Positions 1-6,547 of a stretch of DNA of 9,985 nt are shown one piece after another. This DNA is from JABFRZ01 sp036376275 (GTDB lineage: Bacteria > Planctomycetota > UBA1135 > GCA-002686595). Positions within the stretch are counted from its first letter, which is position 1; the number at the start of each line of letters is the position of its first letter. A program made the translations under genes and the position numbers. Location: assembly GCA_036376275.1 (NCBI GenBank), contig DASVAP010000100.1, forward strand, positions 1 through 9,985. The letters are read 5' to 3'. Under the pieces are notes generated by a model. That model saw only the letters and a program-made list of their open reading frames with translations, was not told where the DNA came from and searched no databases.

Positions 1-20
1 CCACCCGCTCAGGTTCGACC

Positions 21-44
21 GGGCGCGCGATCCCTCGCGCGCCC
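21..44. terminator. Strong GC hairpin near the left edge, possible terminator
   Basis: A perfect 10-bp stem (GGGCGCGCGA at 21-30 with TCGCGCGCCC at 35-44) closes a TCCC loop. It lies upstream of the serine hydrolase gene and may terminate a gene that ends left of the window. No U-tract follows on either strand, so intrinsic termination is only inferred. I see no gene in 1-137. Confidence 0.4.
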
Positions 45-137
45 CCCTCTGCCGAGGGAGCTCAGCGCGACCGTTCGGGTTGTTTCGCGCGCACCGGAAC
101 CGCGGAGAAGGCGCTGGCCCCGCGCGGAGACCCCGCG

Positions 138-1271
138 ATGATGCCGCCCATGACCTCCGCGCTGCTCCCGCTGCTCCTCGTCGCGCTCCAGGGCTCCCCC
201 GCCGTCGCCGAGGGCCTGCAGGAGGCGCTCCAGGCGCGCCTCGCCGCCTTCGTCGCCGAATCGGGTGCCCCCGGCGTCTCGGCCGGCCTCGTGACCGCCG
301 ACGGGAAGGCCTACGCGCTCGCCGCGGGGCTGGCGGACGTCGAGCAGCGCACTCCGCTCCGGCCCGACGACAGGCTTTGCGCCGGCAGCCAGGGCAAGAC
401 CTTCGTCGCGGCCGTCGCGCTGCAGCTCGTGCAGGAAGGGAAGCTGGCGCTCGACGACCTGGTGGGCGAGCACCTCGGCGGCGAGGAATGGTTCGAGCGC
501 CTGCCGAACGCGGGCGAGCTGACGCTCGAGCATCTCCTCACCCACCGCACGGGTCTGGTGCGCTACGAGTTCGACCCGGACTTCGCACGCCGGCTGCGGG
601 CCGAGCCGGACCACGTGTGGAGGCCGGCCGAGCTCGTCGCCTACGCGCTGGAGAAGCCGCCGGCCTTCGCAGCCGGGGCCGGGTTCCAGTACTCCGACAC
701 GAACTACATCCTGCTCGGCATGGTGATCGAGCACGTCAGCGGGAAGACGCTGTACGAGGAGGTCGAGCGGCGCCTGCTCGCCCCGCTCGGGCTCGAGGGC
801 GTCGATCCGCAGGACGGGCGCTCGCTCCCGGGCCTGGTGCAGGGCTACCTGGAGCCGAACGACCCGTTCACGGGCTCCGAGCGCACGCTGCTCGACGGGC
901 GCTTCGTGATCAACCCGCAGTTCGAGTGGGCCGGCGGCGGGTTCCTGGCGAACGGCGGGACGCTGGCGCGCTGGGCCAGGGCGCTGTACGAGGGCGACGT
1001 GCTCGCGCCGGAGCTGCGCGCGCGCATGATCGACGGCAAGGAGGCGCGCGAGCTCGGGCGCGGCATGAAGTACGGCCTCGGCTGCCAGGTCTGGCCCGGC
1101 CCGCACGGGACGTCCGTCGGCCACGGCGGGTTCTTCCCCGGCTACCTGACCGAGATGCGCTACTGGCCCGAGCACCGCGTGGCCGTCGCCGTGCAGGTCA
1201 ACGCCAGCCGCTTCGCGCTCGTCCCGAAGCTCGGCGCGCTGTGCGGCGAGCTGCTCGAGCTCACCCTCTGA
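138..1271 (+). CDS. Secreted serine hydrolase, class C beta-lactamase / DD-peptidase family
   Basis: This 377-residue protein belongs to the penicillin-binding, SxxK serine hydrolase superfamily (Pfam Beta-lactamase, MEROPS S12 type). The N-terminus is hydrophobic (about residues 5-24, ending PAVAEG) and looks like a signal peptide, so the enzyme probably acts in the periplasm or outside the cell. The three family motifs are in order. S84-Q-G-K87 is the nucleophile and general base, Y185-S-D187 within QYSDTNYILLG takes the YxN position, and H329-G-G331 takes the KTG/HxG position. Length and motif spacing match single-domain members. The family includes beta-lactamases, DD-peptidases, D-aminopeptidases and esterases, and the sequence does not decide between them. 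The ATG at 138 has GGAG eight bases upstream; ATGs at 141 and 150 are alternatives. No partner gene is evident: the MFS gene downstream is separated by a 209-base gap holding a hairpin and a long inverted repeat. Confidence 0.9.
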   Translation: MMPPMTSALLPLLLVALQGSPAVAEGLQEALQARLAAFVAESGAPGVSAGLVTADGKAYALAAGLADVEQRTPLRPDDRLCAGSQGKTFVAAVALQLVQEGKLALDDLVGEHLGGEEWFERLPNAGELTLEHLLTHRTGLVRYEFDPDFARRLRAEPDHVWRPAELVAYALEKPPAFAAGAGFQYSDTNYILLGMVIEHVSGKTLYEEVERRLLAPLGLEGVDPQDGRSLPGLVQGYLEPNDPFTGSERTLLDGRFVINPQFEWAGGGFLANGGTLARWARALYEGDVLAPELRARMIDGKEARELGRGMKYGLGCQVWPGPHGTSVGHGGFFPGYLTEMRYWPEHRVAVAVQVNASRFALVPKLGALCGELLELTL

Positions 1272-1281
1272 CCCCGGGACC

Positions 1282-1299
1282 GCCCGGCTCCGGCCGGGC
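1282..1299 (+). terminator. Hairpin just after the serine hydrolase stop
   Basis: GCCCGGC (1282-1288) and GCCGGGC (1293-1299) form a perfect 7-bp stem with a TCCG loop, ten bases after the stop codon. The following bases are pyrimidine-rich but not a U-run. The position suits a transcription terminator for the hydrolase gene. Confidence 0.4.
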
Positions 1300-1327
1300 T
1301 CTCCACCCTGTCTCCGCCCCTCTCCGT

Positions 1328-1431
1328 CTCCGCGCCCTCCGCGTCTTCCCTCCGCGTCTCCGCGCCCCTCCGATTGTCCTGGGAGAAGAGGAGCGCGGAG
1401 ACGCGGAGGGGAAGACGCGGAGAGCGCGGAG
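1328..1431. repeat. Long imperfect inverted repeat, pyrimidine arm and purine arm
   Basis: The left arm (1328-1370) is built from CTCCGCG-type steps, and the right arm (1388-1431) is its reverse complement with two mismatches and one inserted base. The loop is 17 bases (1371-1387). Within each arm, short units such as CTCCGCGTCT recur, so the arms are themselves quasi-tandem. A transcript would fold into a hairpin with a stem of about 40 bp. The element fills most of the gap between the hydrolase and MFS genes. It resembles the CTCCGCGTCTCCGCG-like interspersed repeats found between genes in many GC-rich genomes, but I cannot count other copies from this window. It could act as a terminator or be a mobile-element-like REP sequence. 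Confidence 0.75.
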
Positions 1432-1480
1432 AGGAGGAGAAGAAGGAGCCGGGCTGGAGTCGGAGCGGCCCGGAGGGAGG

Positions 1481-2692
1481 ATGGGGCGCGTGGCAGACGC
1501 TCCCCCGCCGCGCTGGCGCACCGTCGTCGGCACCCTCGCCCTGACCGAGCTCGTCTCCTGGGGCATCCTCTACTACGCGTTCGGGGCGCTCGTCCCGGCC
1601 ATGCAGGCCGAGCTCGGCTGGTCGCAGGGCTTCCTGGGCGGCGCCTTCAGCCTGGCGCTGTTCGTCTCGGCCCTGCTGGCGGTGCCCGTCGGGCGCTGGC
1701 TCGATCGCCACGGACCGCGCGGGCTGATGACGCTCGGCTCGTGCGCTGGAGCGCTGCTGGTGGCGGCCTGGGCCGAGGTCGAGCACCCGCTCGCGTTCTA
1801 CGTCCTCTTCGCCCTGCTCGGCTTCCCGCTGGCGGGCGTGCTGTACGAGGCGGCCTTCGGGGCGCTGGTCGGGTTCCTCGGGAGCGGACGGCGGACGGAC
1901 AAGGCGCTGCTCCTGCTCACGATCGTGGCGGGCTTCGCGAGCACGGTGTTCGTGCCCGTGACGCGCGCCCTGGAGCGCGAGCTGGGCTGGCGCGGAGCGC
2001 TGTGGGCGCTGGCGGCCGGGCTGGCGCTCGCGACCGTGCCGCTGCACGCCCTCGTGCTGCCGAGGGATCGGGCCGCGGCGCTGCCGGGCGACCCGGGAAG
2101 GGCGCCGGAAGGCGGCGCGGCGGCCGGAGGCGGAGTGGAGGCGCGCAGGCTGTACCTGTGCGCGGCGGCCTTCGCGCTGGCCACCGTGGCGGGCACGTCG
2201 CTCGGGGTCTACCAGGTGCCGATCCTGGTGGAGCAGGGGCACGGGGCGACGGTGATCGCCGCGGCGGCGACGGTGTTCGGGCTCGGGCAGGCCTGCGGGC
2301 GGCTGCTCTTCACCTGGCTACGGCCGCGCTACGCGCTCGCCACCTGGAGCGGGCTCCTCTTCGCGCCCTGCGCGCTCGGGCTCGTGGCCGTGGCCACCGG
2401 TCGCGGGGCGGCCACGTCGCTGGCCGGGATCTTCCTCTTCGCGCTGGCCTCGGGCGGGCAGACGCTGGGGCGCGCGGCCTGGGCCCTGGGGCTGTTCCCC
2501 GTGGTCCACTTCGCGCGCGTGAACGGGGTGCTCGGGCTGTGGTCGCTGCTCGGGCGCGCGGGCGCGCCGCTCGCGCTCGGCGCGGCCCACGACTGGACGG
2601 GCTCGCACCGGCCCGGGCTCGTGGCGCTGGCGCTGCTCAGCCTGCTCGGCGGGGCCCTGGCCTGGCGCTCGGCGACGGGAAGAGTCCGGTAA
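1481..2692 (+). CDS. Major facilitator superfamily (MFS) transporter
   Basis: This 403-residue inner-membrane protein has the length and hydrophobic pattern of a 12-helix MFS permease. Helix 1 is around TLALTELVSWGILYYAFGAL (residues 18-37). The loop between helices 2 and 3 carries GRWLDRHGPR (71-80), a good match to MFS motif A (GxxxDRxGRR). A hydrophilic, Gly/Ala-rich central loop at about residues 200-225 separates two six-helix halves. The N-terminal sequence resembles bacterial MFS members usually annotated only as general transporters; the substrate cannot be read. The reading frame is open far upstream to about 80, but that stretch overlaps the hydrolase gene in another frame and the inverted repeat. 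I therefore start at the ATG at 1481, directly preceded by GGAGGGAGG. It converges with the beta-helix gene. Confidence 0.9.
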   Translation: MGRVADAPPPRWRTVVGTLALTELVSWGILYYAFGALVPAMQAELGWSQGFLGGAFSLALFVSALLAVPVGRWLDRHGPRGLMTLGSCAGALLVAAWAEVEHPLAFYVLFALLGFPLAGVLYEAAFGALVGFLGSGRRTDKALLLLTIVAGFASTVFVPVTRALERELGWRGALWALAAGLALATVPLHALVLPRDRAAALPGDPGRAPEGGAAAGGGVEARRLYLCAAAFALATVAGTSLGVYQVPILVEQGHGATVIAAAATVFGLGQACGRLLFTWLRPRYALATWSGLLFAPCALGLVAVATGRGAATSLAGIFLFALASGGQTLGRAAWALGLFPVVHFARVNGVLGLWSLLGRAGAPLALGAAHDWTGSHRPGLVALALLSLLGGALAWRSATGRVR

Positions 2693-2753
2693 GGGGCCAA
2701 CACGCCGCCGGCGCGCGCATTAGCGCTCTCGACGGCTCACCGAGGCGCCGGAG

Positions 2754-4049
2754 TCACCGCTCCCCCGGCGGGTCGCTTCCCTGCTCCGGCGCCTCCCTGC
2801 GGAGCTGGGCCAGCTCCTCGGGGCTCGGCGGGCGGTTGCGCAGGACGAGCTCGCCCTCGATCTTCGTCGCCGGGGCGACGTAGGCGCTGCCGTTCGGCGT
2901 GCTGACGGTCTTGCCGTCCCAGCTCGCGGGATCGAGCGAGAGCGCCGGCTGCCGGCCACCGGAGGCGAAGCGGTTCTGTCCCACGACCAGGACCCGGTCG
3001 CAGCCGCCGATCGAGACCACGGGGCGATCGCCACAGCCCTCCGCGAAGGCGAAGTCGTTGTCGCGCAGGATCAGCGTGCCGTTGCGGCCCGACTTGCCCT
3101 CCTCCCAGGCGGTGAAGGCGCCCGTGCCGTAGGGCTGGGCCGGCATGGTCAGCGGCAGGCGCTCGATGCGGAAGCCGGCGCGGTAGACGTTGCGCTCGAA
3201 CAGGAGGATCCCGGTCATGCGCCCGCAGACCGAGAAGGCCGAGCCGCCCTTGAAGCCGTCGGCGCGCGCGATGCACGCATCCTCGACATGACAGTCGCGC
3301 ACGGTCACGTCGCCGATCCCGACCGGCCCGTTCTGGGGACGCGCGGTGAGCTGCAGGAAGGTGCGCCCGAGGTCACGCGCGTGCACGTTCTCGATCACGA
3401 TCGGGCCCTGGGAGTTCTGCAGGTAGAAGGCGTGCTCCTCGCTGATGTTCTCGATGCGCGCCGGCTCGTCCACGCCGGCGAAGCGGAAGTCGGCGAGGTT
3501 CTGGCCCCAAACGCCCCACTTCGAGCGCGGCCCCTCGCCGGTGGTGTGGTCGTAGCGCCCGAGGATGTGCACGTCCTCGAAGTGGAAGCCCTGGTGCACG
3601 CGCCCGTCGCCGCGCTGGTAGAAGATCACGCCCGCGCGCCGGCCGGGCACGATCGTCAGGTTCTTGAAGGTGATCCAGGCGCAGGGCATCTTCTGGTCGA
3701 TCGCGATCGCGTCGCCCTCGCCGCCCAGGATGCGCACGCCCGGTGCGGTGCCCTGCACGACGATCGGGAAGCCCGGCTGGCCGCCCTCGGTCTTCGCGTT
3801 GGCCGGCGAGCTCGTCAGGAAGCCGATCGTGAAGGCCGGGTAGTCGCCCGGCTGCAGCCACACGGTCGAGCCGGGGGTGGCCTCCGACAGCGCCTGAGCG
3901 ATCGGGTTCTGGACGGTCTCGGGCCCCTTGCCGCGCTGCTGGACGGTCGTCGGCGTGCACACGATCGCGGGCGGCGCGACGGGCTCCGCGCGGCCGGAGA
4001 CACCCACGGCAGACGATCCGAGCAGGGCGAGGAGCGCGGGAAGCAGCAC
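2754..4049 (-). CDS. Secreted right-handed parallel beta-helix protein (function unknown)
   Basis: This 431-residue protein begins with a hydrophobic signal-like segment (residues 1-18). The body has the pattern of a right-handed beta-helix: an N-terminal TVWLQPGDYPAFTI-type coil (about 63-76), then repeated short strands such as FPIVVQG, WITFKNLTIV, GPIVIENVHARDL, GIGDVTVRDCHVEDA and GTLILRDNDF. Such folds occur in pectate lyases, alginate and glycosaminoglycan lyases and in surface proteins. I see no catalytic set that assigns an activity. There are seven cysteines (31, 123, 253, 259, 275, 339, 350). The C-terminal tail is charged and Pro-rich. I chose the GTG at 4049 because AGGAAGG lies five bases upstream. 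An ATG at 4160 or GTG at 4142 would add a poorly conserved-looking extension, but would also supply a basic n-region (RRKAK) before the hydrophobic core, so the start is uncertain. Confidence 0.75.
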   Translation of the reverse strand: MLLPALLALLGSSAVGVSGRAEPVAPPAIVCTPTTVQQRGKGPETVQNPIAQALSEATPGSTVWLQPGDYPAFTIGFLTSSPANAKTEGGQPGFPIVVQGTAPGVRILGGEGDAIAIDQKMPCAWITFKNLTIVPGRRAGVIFYQRGDGRVHQGFHFEDVHILGRYDHTTGEGPRSKWGVWGQNLADFRFAGVDEPARIENISEEHAFYLQNSQGPIVIENVHARDLGRTFLQLTARPQNGPVGIGDVTVRDCHVEDACIARADGFKGGSAFSVCGRMTGILLFERNVYRAGFRIERLPLTMPAQPYGTGAFTAWEEGKSGRNGTLILRDNDFAFAEGCGDRPVVSIGGCDRVLVVGQNRFASGGRQPALSLDPASWDGKTVSTPNGSAYVAPATKIEGELVLRNRPPSPEELAQLRREAPEQGSDPPGER

Positions 4050-4187
4050 TTTGGCCTTCCTACGGCATTCTCTCGGCGCAGGACAGGGCCGAGCTGGAAC
4101 AACCTGGGGCGCGGCGGGCTCCGCTCGATCCTGGAGCTTCACGCACGCTCTCCGGCCCACGGATGCAAGCGGCGCCGCCGGGGCCGA

Positions 4188-4193
4188 TATGAT
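4188..4193 (+). promoter_or_regulatory. Possible -10 box (TATGAT) for the metal-transport gene
   Basis: TATGAT stands out in a very GC-rich divergent intergenic region (4050-4234), 41 bases before the GTG at 4235. The best -35 position, near TGCAAG about 18 bases upstream, matches poorly. This is a weak prediction based on composition and position. Confidence 0.25.
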
Positions 4194-4234
4194 CTTCGCC
4201 CCTTTCCTCCGGCCGTGCCTGCCGGACGCCCGCC

Positions 4235-6049
4235 GTGGATCCCGCCCTCCTCGCCAGCCTGGCCGCGCTCGTCGTCGGGCCGCTCGTGTTCGAGCGCGCG
4301 CGGCGCGCCTGGGCCCTGGCGGGCATCGACGCCTTCGCGCTGGTGGCGGTGGGCGGGCTCGTGGCGGCGCACATCCTGCCGCAGTGCTTCGCGGTGGCCG
4401 GCTGGAAGGCGGCCCCGGTGCTGGCGCTCGGTCTCTTCGGTCCGGGGCTCCTGTGCGGCACGCGCCTGCTCTCGGGCAAGACCGGGAGCCGCGTCACGCT
4501 GCCGCTGGCGCTGCTCGGGATCGCGCTGCACGCGCTGTTCGACGGCGTGGCCCTGGCGGCCGGCGCGAACCAGGCCCTGGCCTGGGCGGTGGTGCTGCAC
4601 CGCGTCTCGGACGGCCTGGGGATCTGGTGGCTGGCGCGGCCGGCCTACGGGAAGCGCGTGGCGGCGCTCCTGCTCGCGACGCTCGCGCTCTTCAGCCTGG
4701 TCGGGTACGCGCTCGAGCAGCCGATCGCCTCCGGGACCTCGCACGAGTGGTTCGCCCTGCTGCAGGCGCTGATCGGCGGGTCGCTCTTGCACGTGATCCT
4801 GCGCCACCCGCCCAGCGTGCCGCGCGGCGCGGCCGCGTCGCCGGGGACGTCGCTGGCCTCCGGGGTCGGTGGCCTGCTCGGTCTCGCGCTCGTGCTCGGG
4901 CTCGAGGCCTTCCGGCCGCACACCGACGGGCACGGCGAATCGCTGTTCCTCGAGCTCGCCCTGACGAGCGCCCCGGCCCTGCTGGGCGCCTACCTGGCCG
5001 TGGCGCTGCTGCACGCCTTCGACCTCGACCTGCGCGCGCTGCTCGGCAAGGGTGGCGCGCTGTCCCAGGCGCTGCGCGGGACCCTGGTCGGGCTGCCGAT
5101 GCCGATCTGCTCCTGCGGGGTCGTGCCGCTGTACCGGAGCCTGGTCCTGCAGGGCGTGCCGAGCACGGCCTCGCTGGCGTTCCTCGTGTCCGCGCCGGAG
5201 CTGTCGGTCACGGCGGTCTTCCTGTCGGTGAGCCTGCTCGGCGGCGAGATCACGCTCGTGCGCGCGCTGGCGGCGGCGCTGCTGGCGCTGCTCGTCGGCC
5301 TCCTCGTCGGGCGACGCACGCCGCCCCCGCTGGGCGCGCAGCACGCGCCGGTCGCGCTGACGCGCGCGCCCCTCGGCCAGCGGCTCGCCACCGGGCTGCG
5401 CTACGGCCTGGGCGACATGGTCGACGCCACGGCGCCCTGGATCCTGGCCGGGCTCGGGCTCGCGGCGCTGCTCGAGCCGTTCCTGTCGGCCGAGGGGCTC
5501 GTGGGCGTGCCGCGCGCGCTCGAGGTGCCGCTCTTCGCGCTGATCGGGATGCCGCTGTACGTGTGCGCGAGCGGCTCGACCCCGCTGGCGGCGCTCCTGA
5601 TCTGGAAGGGCATCTCGCCCGGCGCGGCGATCGCGTTCCTGCTGACGGGTCCGGCCACGAACCTGACGACCTTCGGGCTGATCTCGCAGCTCCACTCGCG
5701 CGCCACGGCGATCCGCTTCGCGCTGACGACGGCCCTGGCGGCGACGGCCCTGGGCTGGGGCGCGAACGCGCTGCTCCGCGGTGGCGAGGCCATCCTGCCA
5801 GAGCACCTGCACGAGCACGGCGCGAGCGGGCTCGAGCTCGCCTGCGCCATCGGCCTGCTGGCGCTGGTGGTCGTCTCGATCCTGCGCCAGGGCACGCGCC
5901 GCTTCGTCGGCCAGGTGACCTCGCCCCACGGCGTCGAGGTGCACGATCACGACCACGGCCACGACGGGCACGACCACGACGGGCACGGCCACGACGCCGC
6001 GGAGCACGCATCGGCCCACGGGTGCTGCGGCGAGCCGGCCCGGACCTGA
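4235..6049 (+). CDS. ZIP-like domain fused to YraQ/ArsP (DUF318) metal permease with His-rich tail
   Basis: This 604-residue polytopic membrane protein has three parts. Residues 1-195 resemble a ZIP metal transporter: HILPQ (46-50) sits where ZIP proteins have HLLPE, HALFDG (99-104) where the fourth helix has HNFxDG, and HRVSDG (122-127) at the fifth-helix metal-site position. Residues 205-560 match the DUF318 permease family (YraQ, ArsP, SO_0444 type). They carry GLPMPICSCGVVPLYRS (287-302) with C292 and C294, and the second-repeat counterpart GMPLYVCASGSTPLAALL (438-455) followed by TGPATN (471-476). Residues 570-597 are a His/Asp/Gly-rich tail ending in HGCCG, a likely cytoplasmic or periplasmic metal-binding segment. 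Together these indicate movement of a soft divalent metal such as Zn or Cu; direction and metal are inferred. The GTG start lacks a clear Shine-Dalgarno sequence, but the next in-frame ATG (residue 289) lies too deep to be the start. Confidence 0.85.
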   Translation: MDPALLASLAALVVGPLVFERARRAWALAGIDAFALVAVGGLVAAHILPQCFAVAGWKAAPVLALGLFGPGLLCGTRLLSGKTGSRVTLPLALLGIALHALFDGVALAAGANQALAWAVVLHRVSDGLGIWWLARPAYGKRVAALLLATLALFSLVGYALEQPIASGTSHEWFALLQALIGGSLLHVILRHPPSVPRGAAASPGTSLASGVGGLLGLALVLGLEAFRPHTDGHGESLFLELALTSAPALLGAYLAVALLHAFDLDLRALLGKGGALSQALRGTLVGLPMPICSCGVVPLYRSLVLQGVPSTASLAFLVSAPELSVTAVFLSVSLLGGEITLVRALAAALLALLVGLLVGRRTPPPLGAQHAPVALTRAPLGQRLATGLRYGLGDMVDATAPWILAGLGLAALLEPFLSAEGLVGVPRALEVPLFALIGMPLYVCASGSTPLAALLIWKGISPGAAIAFLLTGPATNLTTFGLISQLHSRATAIRFALTTALAATALGWGANALLRGGEAILPEHLHEHGASGLELACAIGLLALVVVSILRQGTRRFVGQVTSPHGVEVHDHDHGHDGHDHDGHGHDAAEHASAHGCCGEPART

Positions 6050-6116
6050 CGACCGCGGCCCTGGCTCGCATGCGGCGCGCGCCGGGCGGGCGCCGGGGCC
6101 GATCCTGAGCGCTCAT

Positions 6117-6139
6117 GCGGACGGCCCTGGGCCGCCCGC
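6117..6139. terminator. Hairpin between convergent genes, possible bidirectional terminator
   Basis: GCGG-A-CGGC (6117-6125) pairs with GCCG-C-CCGC (6131-6139) around a CCTGG loop. This gives eight base pairs with one A/C mismatch, in the 98-base gap between the stops of the convergent metal-transport and lipoprotein genes. A 10-base perfect palindrome, TGAGCGCTCA, lies beside it (6106-6115). No U-tract is present. Confidence 0.35.
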
Positions 6140-6147
6140 GCGATCGC

Positions 6148-6378
6148 TCAGTCCTGGGGCAGCGTCCAGTCGTTGCCGACGAGCTCGTGCCCGCAGTCGA
6201 CGCCGTGCTTGTGCTGCGCGATGAAGTACCACTGCGTGCCGAACACGTAGTGGCCGCAGTACTTGGTGTGGTAGTGGCCCGGCTTGATCAGCACGGCCGC
6301 GCCTTCGGGGATGGGCGGCTGGCTCTTGCAGGCGGAGGAGGCGAGGCCGAGGGCGAGGAGGGCGACGAGGGTGCGCAT
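6148..6378 (-). CDS. Small His/Cys-rich putative lipoprotein, likely metal-binding
   Basis: I do not recognise a named family. The 76-residue product starts MRTLVALLALGLASSAC, a short signal peptide with a cysteine at residue 17 that could be lipidated. The lipobox is loose because Ser rather than Leu is at -3, so a non-lipidated secreted form is possible. The mature part holds a duplicated motif: H35-x-H37-x3-C41-G-H43 and, exactly 21 residues later, H56-x-H58-x3-C62-G-H64. Aromatic sequence (YVFGTQWYF) lies between them. Two equivalent HxHx3CGH clusters suggest metal coordination, one site per motif or one shared site. The ATG at 6378 has no good Shine-Dalgarno sequence. It lies 167 bases downstream of the selenoprotein gene on the same strand, with strong hairpins between them, so co-transcription is uncertain. 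It converges on the metal permease gene. Confidence 0.7.
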   Translation of the reverse strand: MRTLVALLALGLASSACKSQPPIPEGAAVLIKPGHYHTKYCGHYVFGTQWYFIAQHKHGVDCGHELVGNDWTLPQD

Positions 6379-6460
6379 GGGGGATCGGGGATGGGGATCG
6401 ACGGACCTCCGGGGGAGGCGGAAAGCCCTATCGGCCCGATCCGTGGATCCCTGAAGGGCG

Positions 6461-6503
6461 CCGCGAGCGGCGGGCGGGCCTGGGCCCGCCCGCGGGCTCG
6501 CGG
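6461..6503. terminator. Very strong GC hairpin between peroxiredoxin and lipoprotein genes
   Basis: CGGGCGGGCC (6471-6480) pairs perfectly with GGCCCGCCCG (6483-6492). Beyond a small internal loop, CCGCGAGC (6461-6468) pairs with GCTCGCGG (6496-6503), giving 18 GC-rich pairs. It lies in the 167-base gap downstream of the peroxiredoxin stop. It could end that transcript or act as an attenuator or RNA-stabilising structure upstream of the lipoprotein gene. No U-run follows. Confidence 0.5.
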
Positions 6504-6525
6504 CGGTCTGCCGACGGCCCGATCC

Positions 6526-6547
6526 AGGCCGATCTGGCGATCGGCCT
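6526..6547 (-). terminator. Hairpin overlapping the peroxiredoxin stop codon
   Basis: AGGCCGATC (6526-6534) and GATCGGCCT (6539-6547) form a perfect 9-bp stem with a 4-base loop. On the minus strand the stem begins inside the TAG stop of the peroxiredoxin gene. It is suited to 3'-end formation or mRNA protection and is followed 23 bases later by the 18-bp hairpin at 6461-6503. Confidence 0.4.

Noticed and set aside
185..187. Missing YxN motif in the serine hydrolase as a sign of lost activity
   Set aside because: These codon-level residues read Y185-S-D187, and YSDTNY is a common variant in this superfamily. The other two motifs are intact, so activity is expected. The positions given here are residue numbers.
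9..1175. Minus-strand 388-codon open frame opposite the serine hydrolase
   Set aside because: The composition is typical of antisense shadow reading (Arg/Glu/Leu/Ala-rich, no family features), while the plus strand carries three ordered catalytic motifs.
80..1480. Long N-terminal extension of the MFS protein
   Set aside because: This open frame overlaps the serine hydrolase gene in a different frame and is Arg/Ala/Pro/Gly-rich, as expected from shadow translation of GC-rich DNA. A good ribosome site precedes the ATG at 1481.
2715..2726. Small hairpin between the MFS and beta-helix genes as a terminator
   Set aside because: It has only four base pairs (GCGC/GCGC around ATTA) and no U-run, too weak to call in this composition.
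5942..5998. DNA-level tandem repeat in the His-rich tail
   Set aside because: The repetition follows from His/Asp/Gly codons (CAC, GAC, GGC) of a metal-binding tail. The units are irregular at the DNA level.
4139..6019. Minus-strand 626-codon open frame opposite the metal permease
   Set aside because: It is low-complexity Arg/Gln/Glu/Ala sequence without domains, caused by strong third-position GC bias of the real gene on the other strand.
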